The notes: generated by a model not told the origin, from the sequence alone. Shown: positions 1-11,029, counted from the stretch's first letter. The stretch is 64,000 nt of DNA from Dryococelus australis (GCA_029891345.1 CM056995.1:216694547-216758546), one strand, 5' to 3'. Made by a program: numbers and translations.

Positions 1-210
1 CCGGTAATCATTATATACGATTCACGGGTCGTACAAGATATGCTGAAAGAGAAATCTTGAAGAAGCAATTTAGTCGTGGCTTTTCAAGTTCCGGGGACGA
101 AGATGAATTAACCCGACCGGAGTGAGTGAAAAACACCGATAACTAGTAACGACGTCGTTCAGGAACAGTCATTCGCACTGTCCAGTAGATGGAAGGTGGC
201 GTGGCAGTAC

Positions 211-246
211 TATATAAAACAGGACTCGAGTTTATCCGTTACAGTC
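211..246 (+). promoter_or_regulatory. Candidate TATA/initiator core promoter
   Basis: A TATATAAA box starts at 211, and an ACAGTC motif resembling the arthropod initiator (TCAGTY) has its A at 243. The spacing of about 32 bases is right for RNA polymerase II. I saw no clear downstream promoter element, and no recognisable exon follows within 2 kb. It could belong to an unseen 5' exon or to a transposon or LTR. TATA-like matches are common in AT-rich DNA, so the spacing is the only real support. Confidence 0.3.
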
Positions 247-460
247 CTAGCGTTCTACACCTGGGGAGTCGCGCAGAAAGTGCCCTATAATGTCCTGAAC
301 TGCGCACAGTAGAAAACAGCGTCCAATGAGGGAGCTTTGTTACGTGTAGCTGACATTCATCGCTGTTAGGATTAGATGCCATATTCTCACAATCACCTTC
401 TGCCAATAACAAGAATCACAAGTAGGCCCGATATGTGGTACATACACATTTTTCTTAACA

Positions 461-903
461 CACTGAGGTCTGCACGCATTTACTGGCACTTAAGACAAAT
501 TAGAAGTGAGTCACCTATATCGACTACTGCAAGAACACCGGTTCTATTGGTGTCTGTGTTAGAACTCACAATCGTCCTGTTGGGCCATACCACACCGTAC
601 CCCACCCTGTTTTATAGCGTTTATTATTGGCCGGCCATCAACCAATGGAGAGCAGAGATGCTAGTGACCCAATCAAATATCCTTTATTGTACAAAAGGCT
701 ATACAGTTAATCATGACCATTTGAGTGGATATATAAAAAAGAAATTCAATCTTAAGCTAAATAATTGTTACTGTGATGTCGTCTTCTTGTGAGGTTATGT
801 TGAACACTAGCCGAACAATGACAGCATAGCCATGCGAGTTTTGTTCCGAACAACAAATAAATTTTCAAATTAGCTTTGCTCATGTTACACTCGAGCATAG
901 TCT
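461..903 (-). repeat. F2 dispersed repeat, copy 1
   Basis: This is a roughly 445 bp element also found at 2,997-3,445, 9,895-10,330 and 17,354-17,800. This copy lies in the opposite orientation to those three. All four begin or end at the same two points: an ACTATGCTCGAG-type end and a GACCTCAATGTG-type end. There are no terminal inverted repeats. Internal landmarks are a GACCGGCCAATAATAAACGC block and an AGAACAAAACTCGCATG block. A frame of about 60 codons (IYWHxRQIR near its start, a hydrophobic LLV/LEL stretch in the middle) is open in every copy, although a 2-base deletion in this copy shifts its end. The class of element is unknown to me. Confidence 0.7.
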
Positions 904-932
904 GAAAAGTGTTAAGGATACAGAGGTGATAC

Positions 933-1294
933 CATAGACTAAAGATGAAGTAGACCGATTCCACTGGCTGCGCACAACGAATCTCCGTGTCCCAGCATTG
1001 AACTGTTTTTCTGCCAACAGGTATAGCAAAAACGGCATGGATTGGATTTTATATTAGGAAACTGACATGTATACAAATGTTTTGAGATATATGTCTACTG
1101 CATCTAACCAATTTGTAATGTAGTTTGATTAAATTCAAACCGGTAGAAGTATGTTATTCATATATAGTGCTAATCATTTAAATATTAAGATATAAACAAA
1201 CACATTCATCATTGTTGACCATGTGACTTTGACAGTTATGTTCCTTTGGAGTAGGTCAGTGTTGGGTACATACCTCATATTTAGTCTATGGGTA
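933..1294. repeat. MITE M1 with ACCATAGACTAAAGAT ends
   Basis: The element starts with ACCATAGACTAAAGATGA and ends with the approximate reverse complement ATATTTAGTCTATGGGT. The first 90 bases recur, inverted, at 39,416-39,503, which supports a genuine repeat family. The interior is AT-rich with no coding signal. The superfamily cannot be assigned because no target-site duplication is clear. Confidence 0.5.
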
Positions 1295-2640
1295 AGACAG
1301 AACAGAATAGAACATATTAAGACGGCACCAGTACTCAGCAGAAGGTCAGAGTTAGGTCTTAGTTACGTTAATTTAAAATAAATTTGGAAAATAGTCGAAA
1401 CATAAAATTTCTCGCGTTATAAAAATTATATATAAATATAACAATATATATATATTGTTATATTCTAAAAGAGAAAGGTTACGTTGTAATTTTAAAATGT
1501 CAAAACTTAAAATTCCTCTGCCTCCACAATTGTCCGTTATTTGAACGTTACTTGACGCCCATTTTTGTCGTGCACGATTTTGTTTGGTTCAGACCGTCAA
1601 ACATAAAAAAAAATTTAAAACCGGTCCAATTTTAAAAATGTTTGATAGAAACTAAAGCCATGGAACTTACGTAAACAAAAATGGCGGCGTTTATTTATGA
1701 GTTTTCAATAACGTCATAACTATCCAACTTTACTTGACCAAACTAATTGGAAGCAGTTTGACGGAAAAAATTTAACAGTTTGACAAGGGCTTAATAAAGT
1801 GAAGGTATTTAAGTGAGAAATCATGGGCCATTATTAATGCAGACTCATGTCATACTTTCTTATTTAAGTAGGAAGATAGTTATAATAATGATTCAACGTA
1901 ATATAGCAGATTAAGTAAAATACAGTTCTTAAATCATTCTGACCTATTGAGTACAATAAACTGTGAGAATCGGCGACCAATGATCTTCCTTGTCATAACT
2001 GATTCATATAAGGTTGCACTGTAGTGTTCTACATTATGAATGACAGCGAAAGACGAAGCATACATACAACTCATTGGCTGTGAAACACGTACTGCGCCAG
2101 CTTGAGCAAAGTAAGCAGTGACAGATTTCTTAAATGCAACACCTGAAACTATAAATCAATGCGGGTCTGAAAGAGAAGGATATTATATAAATCCTGTCTC
2201 CATATCTAACAAACTGAATTTATTTATGGAGACACACTTGTTATGGTCACATTACTTTGGGTTTGAGCACATAGCAATGCCCAGTGTCATATTAAAAATT
2301 ATGAGAGCTACGCGCAAAGGAGGTACTTAATGAGAATCTTATTTCTTGCCACATTTACACACCTACTACTTGTTAATGCATCCTCATAGACAATTGCCAC
2401 AAGTACTTAAGCAAATGTGCTTTGGCAGCTTTTTGAACTTGTATGCCAACTATATGGTTGTAATACTCGTATTTTCATAGGGAAGCGTGTTCTTGCTGTA
2501 CGATGAAACAACAGCCGGAGGCTCCCACGTTCTCGTTTGACAGACGATCATTTCTTTTTCTCATTTGGCCAGCGAGAAAGCTGTTTGGCGACCAAAATTT
2601 TTGTTTTACCGGTATATAACAAATTAGTTTTCTTCTTAAT
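1295..2640. other. Unassigned AT-rich intergenic DNA
   Basis: I recognise no gene or repeat. A perfect palindromic AT stretch (AACAATATATATATATTGTT) lies near 1,440-1,460. The short frame at 2,118-2,330 has no recognisable motif or splice context and is not called. Confidence 0.5.
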
Positions 2641-2890
2641 CTTGCGCACGTGTGTCGGAGTGATCGTCGCTAGACAACTACCCTCCCTCACCACTTCCAC
2701 TAAACCACCACCGGAGGTTGCTGACTGTCCAGCAGCAGTCGGACGACCCCCAGGCGGAGTTTCAAGGTCACTAGGGGCCTTGAACCAGTGGTGCGGGGTT
2801 CGTTCCTCCCAGCTGACAGGTATAGACGAGGCCGCCACGACAGCTCCTGGTCAGTCGGCCAGAGCAGTTCCGCCGCTACGTAACGTTACT
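2640..2890. other. GC-richer patch, unassigned
   Basis: This stretch is clearly richer in G, C and CpG than its surroundings. It contains a GGGGTTCGTTCC segment near 2,797 that resembles a degraded tRNA B box, so it may be an old SINE. A frame of 118 codons crosses it on the plus strand and 96 codons on the minus strand. Both look low-complexity (proline- and alanine-rich) and match nothing I know. An untranslated exon or a SINE remnant are both possible. Confidence 0.25.
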
Positions 2891-2996
2891 TAACGTGTTA
2901 CGTTCCCCTCTACAGGAGTCGCATTAAGTCGTTTCTCGGCTGGACATCGACACCAGTTTACTGCAGGTACATTGATGCGCGCTTAACACATTGTAG

Positions 2997-3445
2997 ATTA
3001 TGCTCGAGTGTAGATCGAGCAAAGATAATTACGAAAATTTCTTTGTTGTTAAGAACAAAACTCGCATGGATGTGCAGTTTTTGTTCGGCTAGTGTTTATC
3101 ATTACCTCACAAGAACACGAGAGCACAGTAACAACGAAACAGCTAACGATAAAATTTATTTTCTCATCGCCACAAAAAAGGGACATGATTGACTGTAAAT
3201 CCTTTCGTAGGATTAAGGACATTTGATTTTGCGAGAATCAATTCGGCACACCATTGGTGGATGACCGGCCAATAATAAAAGCTATAAAGTTCAGGGTGGG
3301 GTCCGGTGTGGTATGGACCAATAGGACGATGGTGAGTTCTATGAGAGAAACCAACAGAACCAGTGTTCTTGCAGTATTGGATATAGGCGACTCATTCCTA
3401 ATTTGTCTAAAGTGCCAGTAAATGTGTGGAGACCTCAATGTGTCA
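2997..3445 (+). repeat. F2 dispersed repeat, copy 2
   Basis: This is a second F2 copy running from a TTATGCTCGAGTG end to the GACCTCAATGTGTC end. Its antisense frame of about 60 codons is intact, with the same IYWHFRQIR and HTTPDPT motifs seen in the other copies. A Harbinger-like element begins at its right end, so the two boundaries confirm each other. Confidence 0.7.
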
Positions 3446-3446
3446 A

Positions 3447-4106
3447 GGGCCTGTCTAAATTCGGCTGATCCTGTGTACATGTATGTGTCTGAAACGCAGC
3501 GTCAAGTGACGTCACATTGATGCAGTCCGAATATGGTCTGCAAATGCGTTGTCCGAAATGAGCTTTCACAATCCGACATTAGAGAGCACTAAATACGGAA
3601 TATTATTTTTTACTACGTAAAGATGTTTAAATCTACTCTATTATTGATTATTCAATGTTTACGAAATGGATGAATTGAATATTCGTTTATAATAAACTCC
3701 GTAACGGTTTTATTTTAATTGAGTTCGCCAACTGACATCCAAATTTTAATTTTTAAACTTACGTTTTAAAAGTTGTACCCTTCAAATAAAATTATTCAGA
3801 CCAACGAAGGCATCACTAATTATTCATTAGCATTTCATCATATTTGTTTTGAGAAAGCCCACCTGTCACATCCAATGTTTACATTAATAACGTAAATATT
3901 CCACGAATGTGCGCGAAAGTATTTGAAGTTTTCTTATTTTTCTATCAGCTTAGGACACAAATGTGGACAGAAGATCAGTTTTCCGAATGCGTAAACTTGG
4001 GACACGGCAGCTTGGGACAGCGCCATGACATCAGAACGTCACGTGCACCAATCAGCGCACCCTTGTCCTAAGACACAGATGGGATAGCGCAATTCTAGAC
4101 AGGCCC
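3447..4106. mobile_element. PIF/Harbinger-like MITE (GGGCCTGTCTA ends)
   Basis: The left end GGGCCTGTCTAAATT and the right end AATTCTAGACAGGCCC form a terminal inverted repeat. Weaker inverted similarity continues about 80 bases inward (ends of the GTGACGTCA type). The flanking triplets are CAA (3,444-3,446) and TAA (4,107-4,109), a near match to the TWA target duplication known for PIF/Harbinger elements. The interior has no transposase frame, so this is non-autonomous. Superfamily assignment rests on end sequence and a degraded duplication. Confidence 0.55.
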
Positions 4107-4330
4107 TAAGAGACACGCCTGCGTCGAGATATTTTCCGCGTTTTGGGGACGAGAAGCGTGGTAGCTATAATGACGAAACTGCAACGCGCTACAAGTGCGG
4201 CCATTGCCGCTACGCGCATGACTCTTAACTGGCGTGCAGTACTCTAGTCGTGCTGCGTGTACTTACGGGACTTTAAGCTGTGACACTATCGTTGCATTGC
4301 TAGAAGGTTCAGTGCAGGGACCTTGAATAT
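4107..4330 (+). repeat. R3 dispersed repeat, diverged copy
   Basis: It is related to copies near 11.0-11.4, 23.1, 44.3, 57.0 and 63.7 kb. The most conserved core is CTGAACTGGCGCSCAGT followed by a GCGTGTACCTACGGGACTTT block and, further on, GAAGGTTCAGTGCAGGGACC. There is no obvious tRNA head, poly(A) or TIR, and the class is unknown. This copy is one of the most diverged. Confidence 0.5.
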
Positions 4331-4924
4331 TTAAGCATGTATCTAATGCACATATTTCAGGTACAACGCTTTGAAAATCCCCCCCCCCCTCTCTCTCTAA
4401 TTTTACAGTGTTCTGAAAGGTGTTTATAATGTGCGTAACTTATTACAAGCACTCAACCGGCCTCGTATGAAGTGTTATATTTTTTTTCTTATACCAGCCT
4501 ACTGGACGCACGTTTCGTGGAAAAACGTGTATTCCGAACACTCTGCGGCGTAGTCCAAAGGCAGTTTGGCAGGCCCCTTGATGCCAAGCGAATTGTTTCA
4601 ATCTTCTAGTCTCTTGGAGCACACAGCACGAACTTTAAACGTATGTGTAACAAATGACTCTCACTCGGCCATACTACCTATACAACCACGTAAGGTTGGG
4701 AACAGAGTGCTAGCGTAGCTGTTAAGAAAGGGCGATGAGCTCCGATTGTGGTAAATCTCTCAGCTTCAGATATTTACTCGATTACATGTATGTACATCAC
4801 CCTGCGCAGACATAATCTGGCACAAACCTGGGAACCAGTTTTGAACCCTACGGCATGGTATGAATTTACGGTCACTGCTACACTGGCCCCCAGCGGGGCT
4901 GACCACCATCATCCTTTCCTGAAG
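4331..4924. other. Unassigned DNA with a C11 tract
   Basis: A run of about 11 C followed by a short CT repeat lies near 4,379-4,398. I see no gene or repeat with recognisable ends. The short frame at 4,748-4,942 runs into the neighbouring SINE and is not credible as a protein. Confidence 0.4.
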
Positions 4925-5187
4925 GGGGAAGTGAGTGAGTGAATGAAGAGATTTGGGCGACTCTTAACAGAGAGGCCTTGAAAACCGATGAGGGTGATTG
5001 AGGTGAACATAAAGCAGCGCCGGAATGAAGAGACCGGGGAAACGGGAGATCCCCGAGAAAACCCGTCGACCACTGACATCGTCCGGCACAATTCCCACGT
5101 GCGAGAATCCGGGAGTTACCTGGCCGGGAATTGAACCCGGTTTGCCTTGGGAGGCGAGCAGGCTAACCGCTCAGTCACAGCGGCCCC
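4925..5187 (-). repeat. tRNA-derived SINE S1, near full length
   Basis: Read on the minus strand it starts with a tRNA-like head. This has an A-box-like TGACTGAGCGGTTAG and a B box GGTTCAATTCC, the internal RNA polymerase III promoter. The S1 body follows, with landmarks CGTGGGAAT, GCCG, GGCGGGTTTTCTCGGGGATC, TTCCGGCGCTGC, TCATCGGTTTTCAAGACCTC and AGAGTCGCCCAAAT, ending in TCACTCACT repeats. It is one of 11 copies. It forms an inverted pair with the copy at 5,474-5,737, 290 bases away, so readthrough RNA could fold. Confidence 0.85.
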
Positions 5188-5473
5188 TGAAGAGACAAGT
5201 GATGGCGAAAGTAGGAAGTGAAGAGACGGAGCACTAATGGAAGAAAAGAAAGAATTTTTGTTTTCTTATTTGCAATCAGTGCTCTGATAATAATAACGGC
5301 AGTGAATATTTAACAACGTAAGTAGGTGTTAAAAGTGGTTATTTACGTATTGAGATGTCAGATATTTTGAAAAATCCTCTGTGAAACAAGTTATGACATA
5401 AGTTATGTAAATATAATGCTTTCATGCACCAATGGCCTCAATGGAATGTGTTTTCATATTATTCCTTCATAAA

Positions 5474-5737
5474 GCTGGGACCACGGTGGTGTAGTGGTCA
5501 GACTACTCTCATCCCACCATGGAGAACCGGGTTCCGTTCCCGGCGGGTTCGTTTCAAGATTTTCGCACGTGGTAATCGAGCCGGACGACGCCACTCGCCG
5601 GTGGTTTTTCTCGGTGATTTTCCGTTTCCCCCACGCCCTTGCGTTCAGGCGCTACTCCATACTCACCTTGGTTCAGCATCATCGGCTCTCAACACCTCGA
5701 TGTGAAGAGCCGTTGAAACCTCTCCATTCTCTCCACA
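5474..5737 (+). repeat. tRNA-derived SINE S1, near full length
   Basis: The head reads CCACGGTGGTGTAGTGGTCA, and a degenerate B box (GGTTCCGTTCCC) lies about 35 bases on. The typical body with CGCACGTGGTAATCG and TTTTCTCGGTGATTTTCCG follows. The region corresponding to the GCCGCTGGTCGGCG block carries a small change. The tail is GAAGAGCCGTTGAAACCTCTCC, without a poly(A). Overlapping frames of 93 codons here are translations of the SINE. Confidence 0.85.
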
Positions 5738-5773
5738 TTTATTCGCAAGGAATATCAGTGTGGTTCCGACTAT

Positions 5774-6010
5774 AGGCTGTTCACGGTAAAGTGAGTATAC
5801 TTGAGGCCCTAGCAAATGACTTTAACCACCAATAAGCACATTTTGTAGCTGCTTCAGACGTTTACTTTTGCGATTGGTGAAATGTATAATTGGCATTTAT
5901 TAGACACATGGCAGCGTTTATATTTTTAAAATGTTAAAAATGTAGAAAATTACTTATAGCAAACATTTTGCAGGGCCTTAAAATTCGCTCACTTTATCGT
6001 AAAAAGACTA
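5774..6010. mobile_element. F1B MITE copy
   Basis: The left end is AGGCTGTTCACGGTAAAGTG, preceded by TAT. The right end is a decayed CACTTTATCGTAAAAAGACT. The interior is of the short F1B type, with a CTTCAGACGTTTACTTTTGC-like block and a CACATGGCAGCG block. TA flanks and TIRs point to Tc1/mariner-type mobilisation by an enzyme supplied elsewhere. Confidence 0.7.
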
Positions 6011-7810
6011 TAACACTGCGTATGCTATTTCCTCGCAGATGTAATTCGTTGCGCGCAGTTATGATAAAAGCGAGAATACAGTGAAAACACCTCTACAGGC
6101 CGAACTCAAAGCTCCTTATTTCGAAATGAACAATACTCCTACGCTTTTAATCAACGTGCTTCTTTTATTTGGCACCCGACCTTCGGGCATCTCATTCGTT
6201 GTTTCGTGTGTGGAATGTAATCACCTAGTTAAGTGTGTCAGCACGACAGTGAATTTCACTTCCCAACAACAAACTGGCGTGGTATTGTATAGTATAGACA
6301 AATAAGTTCATTTCGTGTGCTTGTAGGCTATAAATTTACTTAACGAGAAGTTTACACTCATTTATTCCTTGAGTAAAGCAAAACAAGGCAAATAAACATA
6401 AGTGTATACATTTCCCTTTTCGTATGCATTTCCTTGATAAATAAACCTTTTTCAAATAGTGACTAATTCAGAGCACGAAGTGCAATAATATTTTTAAGCT
6501 TTTCGACCGTATTATATTACCAAGAGTCGTAAACAATACTGACACGAACGTAACATGTTAAAAGAGGACACATTCGAAAGTTGTACCAAATATTCGCTAG
6601 GAGGTGAGAAAGATACACTAGTCCATGTGAAACTGTTTTTGCCCTTAAATATTAATAAAAATTATGATTTATTACTTTTTATATCTCATGCTGCAGTATG
6701 ATTCATTCTGTGTCCACGTTCACGCCATCATATTTACATCTCCTACATTTCGTTCCCATTGTTTTCATTTGTACTTACTGTAGCCCCTATTGCTATTCCT
6801 TACGGTAAACCAGCTTGTAGCTTTATTTTTTTTTTATTGAAACAGAAACTTACTTCTAAGATTGTAATAAACTTCTATGCTGGATCAGAATCTCAGACCC
6901 TCCTCAGTAAGTCTGTGCAACACTAGCTATAACTCTGAGGTCAACTAATTGACTCTGCCAATGATATAAACGACAGTCTAGTCGTGTTAAATCTTTTCTT
7001 TTAGTAAATGTTTGACTGAGCACCTTTCAACTCGTCTGACTAATTGATTGTTTGATTGATTTACAGTGATATTTATTGATACGAAAGCGAGCATACTATT
7101 ACATGTAGATGCCTGAGGGCGTATATGAGGTCGTGAGGGATGGATATCTTAACAAAAAAATAAAAGACACTAAATTTGATTTCTAATTTATTCACTCCGC
7201 TATTATCTACATCATTAAATCATTTGGCTCCACAATTACTCTTTTTATTTACAGTGAGCGCAATATTTAATGTCTATTTCAACTCTAATTAACGTCCTTC
7301 TTAATTATCTCTGTTGGTTACAGTCAATCAACTCATACTCATTAACTTATATCAACTACTCGCCAACCGGTTGCCCAGCCAATACGGAATGTATCGTAGC
7401 ATGCAGTAGCCAATCAGGTGCAAGGAGCGTACCCAGAGCTTCGCGCAGCCAACCAGAGAACTGATTCGTCCAAATCTAATGAGCCGCTACGTAGTTTAGT
7501 GGTGTGGTGTTGGGGCATAAATGTGCCCCTGGAACACATGTGTTACAGCTCAACACAAGTGTAGGCGGGTTGGCGTAGCTGCAGGCGTCGCCTGTTTTGA
7601 TTTACTATTGTAGGGGCCAACACTCATAATGACGCACAGCCTTGGGAATTACAACGTTCCGCACATACCTCAAGCCACATAACAACGGGTCCACATAGAG
7701 CAACTTTCTCGCTATAACTGTCGTGGCCCCCGTTGATGAAAGTATGGAAAGTTAGTCTGCTTCTCATACTTAAATCCTGCGTTTCAAATTCATACAGTCT
7801 GACCTTAGTT
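6011..7810. other. Unassigned AT-rich intergenic DNA
   Basis: Nothing I can name. The short frames at 6,081-6,305 and 7,270-7,464 lack recognisable domains. A moderately GC-richer stretch lies near 7,490-7,620. Confidence 0.4.
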
Positions 7811-7811
7811 C

Positions 7812-7990
7812 TGGAGTTGCGAGGTTCCGACGGATCTTAAGAAACGAGGTCTTGAAAACCGATGAGTGTGAAACGAGATGGATATAGAGCAGCGCTGGAA
7901 TGCGAGGACGGGGAAAATAGGAGACTTTCGATAAAACCCGCCGACCAGCGGCATCGCCTCGCACGATTCCCACATGCGAAAACACCGGGA
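7812..7990 (-). repeat. SINE S1, 5'-truncated, in inverted pair
   Basis: The body of S1 reads on the minus strand (GCATGTGGGAATCGTGCG, GGCGGGTTTTATCG, CAGCGCTGCTCTAT, TCATCGGTTTTCAAGACC). Its tRNA head is missing because it abuts the next S1 copy head-to-head near 7,990. The two copies form inverted arms of about 180 bases with almost no spacer. Confidence 0.8.
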
Positions 7991-8172
7991 GTGAACCGGG
8001 TTCTATCCCCGACTGGGTCACTCACAGATTTTCGCGTGTAGGAATCATGGCGGACGATGCCGCTGGTTGGCGGGTTTTCACGGGGATCTTCCGTTTTCCC
8101 CACCCTCTCATTCCGGCGCTGCTCCATTATCACCTCACTTCTCGCTCATCGGTTCTCAAGACCTCGCTGTTA
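7991..8172 (+). repeat. SINE S1, interrupted by a CACTG-end MITE
   Basis: It begins at a B-box-like GGTTCTATCCCC, so the A-box half is lost, and runs through CGGACGATGCCGCTGGTTGG and TTCCGGCGCTGCTCC to CTCGCTGTTA. The expected next bases, GAACCGCCCAAATTTCTTTAC, are found only at 8,515-8,540, after the inserted MITE. The SINE is therefore older than that insertion. Confidence 0.85.
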
Positions 8173-8514
8173 CACGGAGAAAAAGGTTTTGTTGAATTAA
8201 ACAAGATTTGTTTGGTGCAACCAAATTACAAAATATGCAAACAAACTCTCGAGCTGTATTTTCGAACGAAGGTAGTTAAATGAGTGGCCAAACAATTATA
8301 TACATTTGATTGAATAAAATATTTAGTTGGCAGTTAAATAATTTTTGGCCCAATACAGAAATTTTATTTATGCAAACATATATTTTGCTAGACGAACAAA
8401 AGTAATTTTGTTACTTTTCAAATTTTGTTTGCTTGACAATATATTTTGTTAGGGCAACTAAATATATATTTGTCCCTATACATACAAATATGTTGTTCGA
8501 TTTTTCTCTCAGTG
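8173..8514. mobile_element. MITE C, CACTG-type ends, copy A
   Basis: The ends are CACGGAGAAAAAGG and TTTTTCTCTCAGTG. The interior is rich in CAAACAAA and AATATATTTTGTTAGG-type motifs and aligns with the second copy at 26,785-27,492. The insertion splits the tail of an S1 SINE. CACTG-like ends are known in CACTA/CMC-type elements, but no target duplication is clear, so the superfamily is only a suggestion. Confidence 0.65.
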
Positions 8515-8540
8515 GAACCGCCCAAATTTCTTTACTTACT
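8515..8540 (+). repeat. Displaced tail of the S1 SINE at 7,991
   Basis: GAACCGCCCAAATTTCTTTAC continues the SINE broken at 8,172. The next element begins two bases further on. Confidence 0.75.
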
Positions 8541-8541
8541 A

Positions 8542-9077
8542 ATGCCCGGTTGCACCAACATCTTTCCCGATCCGTGATCAAATGATCCAGTTAGATCTTG
8601 GTTCTAATGTAAAAGTGTTAGATTTCATGATTCTGGATCTTCGATCTTTGTTCCAAAGTGACAGAGAGATCTTAAGTCTAAGACTAATATTCTAATTGGT
8701 TCGTAATATATGACGTCATGGAAGTAGGCGTATTTTTCACTACAGATAGAACTAGATGTGCTGTGTTTTATCTGTTTTAAGTGAATTATTGTTCTACAAA
8801 TTTTACTTAACAATATTCAAGTGCATATAATGTTTCAATTTCCCAAAAAACAATCTACCATAGTTCTTATCTGTTGGCTTATTTTCAAACTATATTTTGT
8901 CGACGATAGCTGCTGATCCCAGATCGAGTTTTGGAACCGTAACTTTCGGCGGTTCGGAATGAACTTCATTTCGATCTCCAGTCCAGTTCTGAACTCAAAT
9001 GGTGCAACAGTTTTCTGTGTTGATCTTAGATGCGATCGCGAATCGAGTTTCGAACCACGATGGTGTAACCGGGCATG
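8542..9077. mobile_element. MITE with ATGCCCGGTTGCACCA ends (Harbinger-like)
   Basis: The left end ATGCCCGGTTGCACCA and the right end TGGTGTAACCGGGCAT form imperfect TIRs. Further inverted similarity (GATC-rich) continues inward. Flanking TAA and TGA triplets are compatible with a degraded 3-base duplication. The interior has no transposase; an 82-codon minus-strand frame near the right end is incidental. CCGGTTGCACCA-ended MITEs are known to be widespread in insects. Confidence 0.6.
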
Positions 9078-9640
9078 AGTCACCCACGGGCCGAAATCCT
9101 GGTACGTTGACCCGCCGTGGTAGGAGGTTAGGTTAGATTAGGTAATGTTAGGTTAATTAACATTGAATTTTGAAGTTCGATCAACTTACAACAGATCTAT
9201 ATGTGTAGGTAGGCGAAGGTTGTTAACACTAACCTAGTAGCATATTATCGAAATGGCACTTCAACTCTTTTAGTCAAAATACACCAATTCATCTTATTAC
9301 TTTTAGTCAAAATACACCAATTCATCTATTACTTTTGGTCACAATACGCCAAGTACACAATCTTACTTCACAGTAATTATAAATATTTTTTTTTTAGTTA
9401 ACAGTAGTCACATTTTATTTGTACGATGCAGGTGTCATGAGTTGATTTAGAAGAATTAACAGCAAGTTTTCATTTTTTATTTAGTTAACAGGCAAATTTA
9501 TTGCTTTTTAATTGGTTAACAGCATCAAATATTCTTTTTGATAAAATATTTATTACTTTTAGTTAATCTACAAACCTTTCAATATTTAATTATATATGCT
9601 AAATCTCTCTTAATTCCGTAGCCGTTACACCTCCGCGGCC
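9078..9640. other. AT-rich spacer with TTAGG-like run
   Basis: Degenerate GGTTAGGTTAGATTAGG repeats lie at 9,123-9,155. They resemble the insect telomere unit TTAGG but are too short to be a telomere. Near 9,265-9,350 three imperfect tandem units carry TTTTAGTCAAAATACACCAA, and several TAGTTAACAG motifs follow to 9,530. Confidence 0.5.
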
Positions 9641-9895
9641 CCCGTGTAGCCGGCGCCTGAGGCTGTTCAGAGAAGCATCACTGGTGTGTTATGTCACCGG
9701 TGGCGCGGACAGGACCACACTGTGTTGACCTTTGACCCGGCGGACGTGGTCGGCATTCCACGGCGGCTAGCTCGCGCGCCCCCGGGCAGCTCGCCCAGTG
9801 TCGAAAGGTCGTCCACTTGTGGCCGCCTCACGACGCCGCATCGCTGTCGAGAATCAAGCGCCGGGAGCCTCTCCGGGGCCTTAATGCCAGGAGTG
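9640..9895. other. GC- and CpG-rich patch, unassigned
   Basis: An abrupt change from AT-rich DNA to a CpG-dense block that ends where F2 copy 3 begins. Both strands carry open frames of 70-75 codons, as expected when stop codons are rare in GC-rich DNA. I see no protein motif. A CpG-island-like promoter or untranslated exon, or part of an unknown repeat, are all possible. Confidence 0.25.
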
Positions 9896-10330
9896 TAGCT
9901 CGAGCATAACTTATATGACAATGTCTTTGTTGTTCAGAACTAAACTCGCATGGCTGTGCAGTCTCTGTTCGGCTAGTGTTTAGCAAGATATCACAAGAAC
10001 ACGCAGTACAGTAACAATGATATTGCTAACGATAGAATTTATTTTTTATATAGCCACTCAAAGGGACATGATTGATTGTAAATACTTTTGTACGATAAAG
10101 GACAATTTGATTGGGTCAACATTAGCTCGACTCTAGATTTTGTTGATGACCGGCCAATAATAAACGCTATAAAGTAGAGGGTGGAATCAGATGTGGTACG
10201 GACCAAAAGGACGATGGGGAGTTCTAACACAGCCATCAACAGAACCGGTTTTCTTGCAGTAGTGGATATAGGTGACTTACTTCTGATTTGTCTTAAATGC
10301 CAGTAAATAAGTGCAGATCTCATTGTGTTA
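9895..10330 (+). repeat. F2 dispersed repeat, copy 3
   Basis: It has the same landmarks as the other copies, but its left end is rearranged to CTCGAGCATAACTTATATG. The antisense frame is the longest of the four (94 codons, 10,039-10,323) and keeps IYWHLRQIR, a hydrophobic core and IIGRSST. Confidence 0.7.
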
Positions 10331-10331
10331 C

Positions 10332-10638
10332 ATGCTAAATTCGGGCAACGATCTCTCTGTCGTTTATCTGGTAGTATTTACAACTAAAGATCTTTTGTTA
10401 GAGAATGAACGTATCTAGATTTGTAAACATTCCAAATTTTATTTATTTTAATTTTAAATACACTTTTAAATTTTGTATTTAATTATTACTTTTTAAAAAG
10501 TAAAAAAGTGAATATAAAATTAAAAATTAAAAATTCAAACTGTTTACAAATCAAGATTCGTTCAATCTCTAACAAAGAATCTTTAGTTGAGAATACTACC
10601 ACAAAAAACGACTGTCAGATTATTGTCCGAATTTAGCA
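10332..10638. mobile_element. Hairpin MITE H1 (TGCTAAATTCGG ends)
   Basis: Arms of roughly 100 bases face each other: the left starts TGCTAAATTCGGGCAAC and the right ends GTCCGAATTTAGCA. They share internal blocks such as AACTAAAGAT and GTTAGAGA. The loop is nearly pure A/T. It abuts the end of F2 copy 3. No clear target duplication is visible. Confidence 0.7.
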
Positions 10639-11029
10639 CTTGTTTCCCTATACGCCCATGCATGGTGAAGCCTGGTGTTTTCACATATTATGCAAACATT
10701 CTTAGATTTTGTGTCATAATTTCAGTATTGGAAATGATTGATAATTGAAAATCTATAATTTTCTTGTTGTATAATACATTTCTGTCCAATTTTTACGGTG
10801 TGGTATTTACTGATTGCATAACAGCAGAAAATTTTGATAAAATATTAATATGTTCCCGATTTTTCTACAACTAGCAGATTACGCGCATTTAAAATTAAAC
10901 CCAAAAATATTAAACAATTCGTAAAATGTAGATTTTCTATAATATCGTACATTGTCAGTTATTACTCTGAATCCGAAATCATGATACGAAAAAAATCTAT
11001 TGAACGTGCGTCCAATATTCTGTTATGCG

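Noticed and set aside
376..792. A 138-codon frame taken as a gene
   Set aside because: It is the F2 repeat plus unrelated upstream DNA; reported as a repeat with a conserved sub-frame instead.
5424..5775. Overlapping 93-codon frames
   Set aside because: They are translations of a full SINE S1; similar frames appear in other S1 copies.
7812..8172. A CRISPR-like or tandem array
   Set aside because: The repeated blocks are two inverted SINE copies, and the window shows a eukaryotic repeat landscape.
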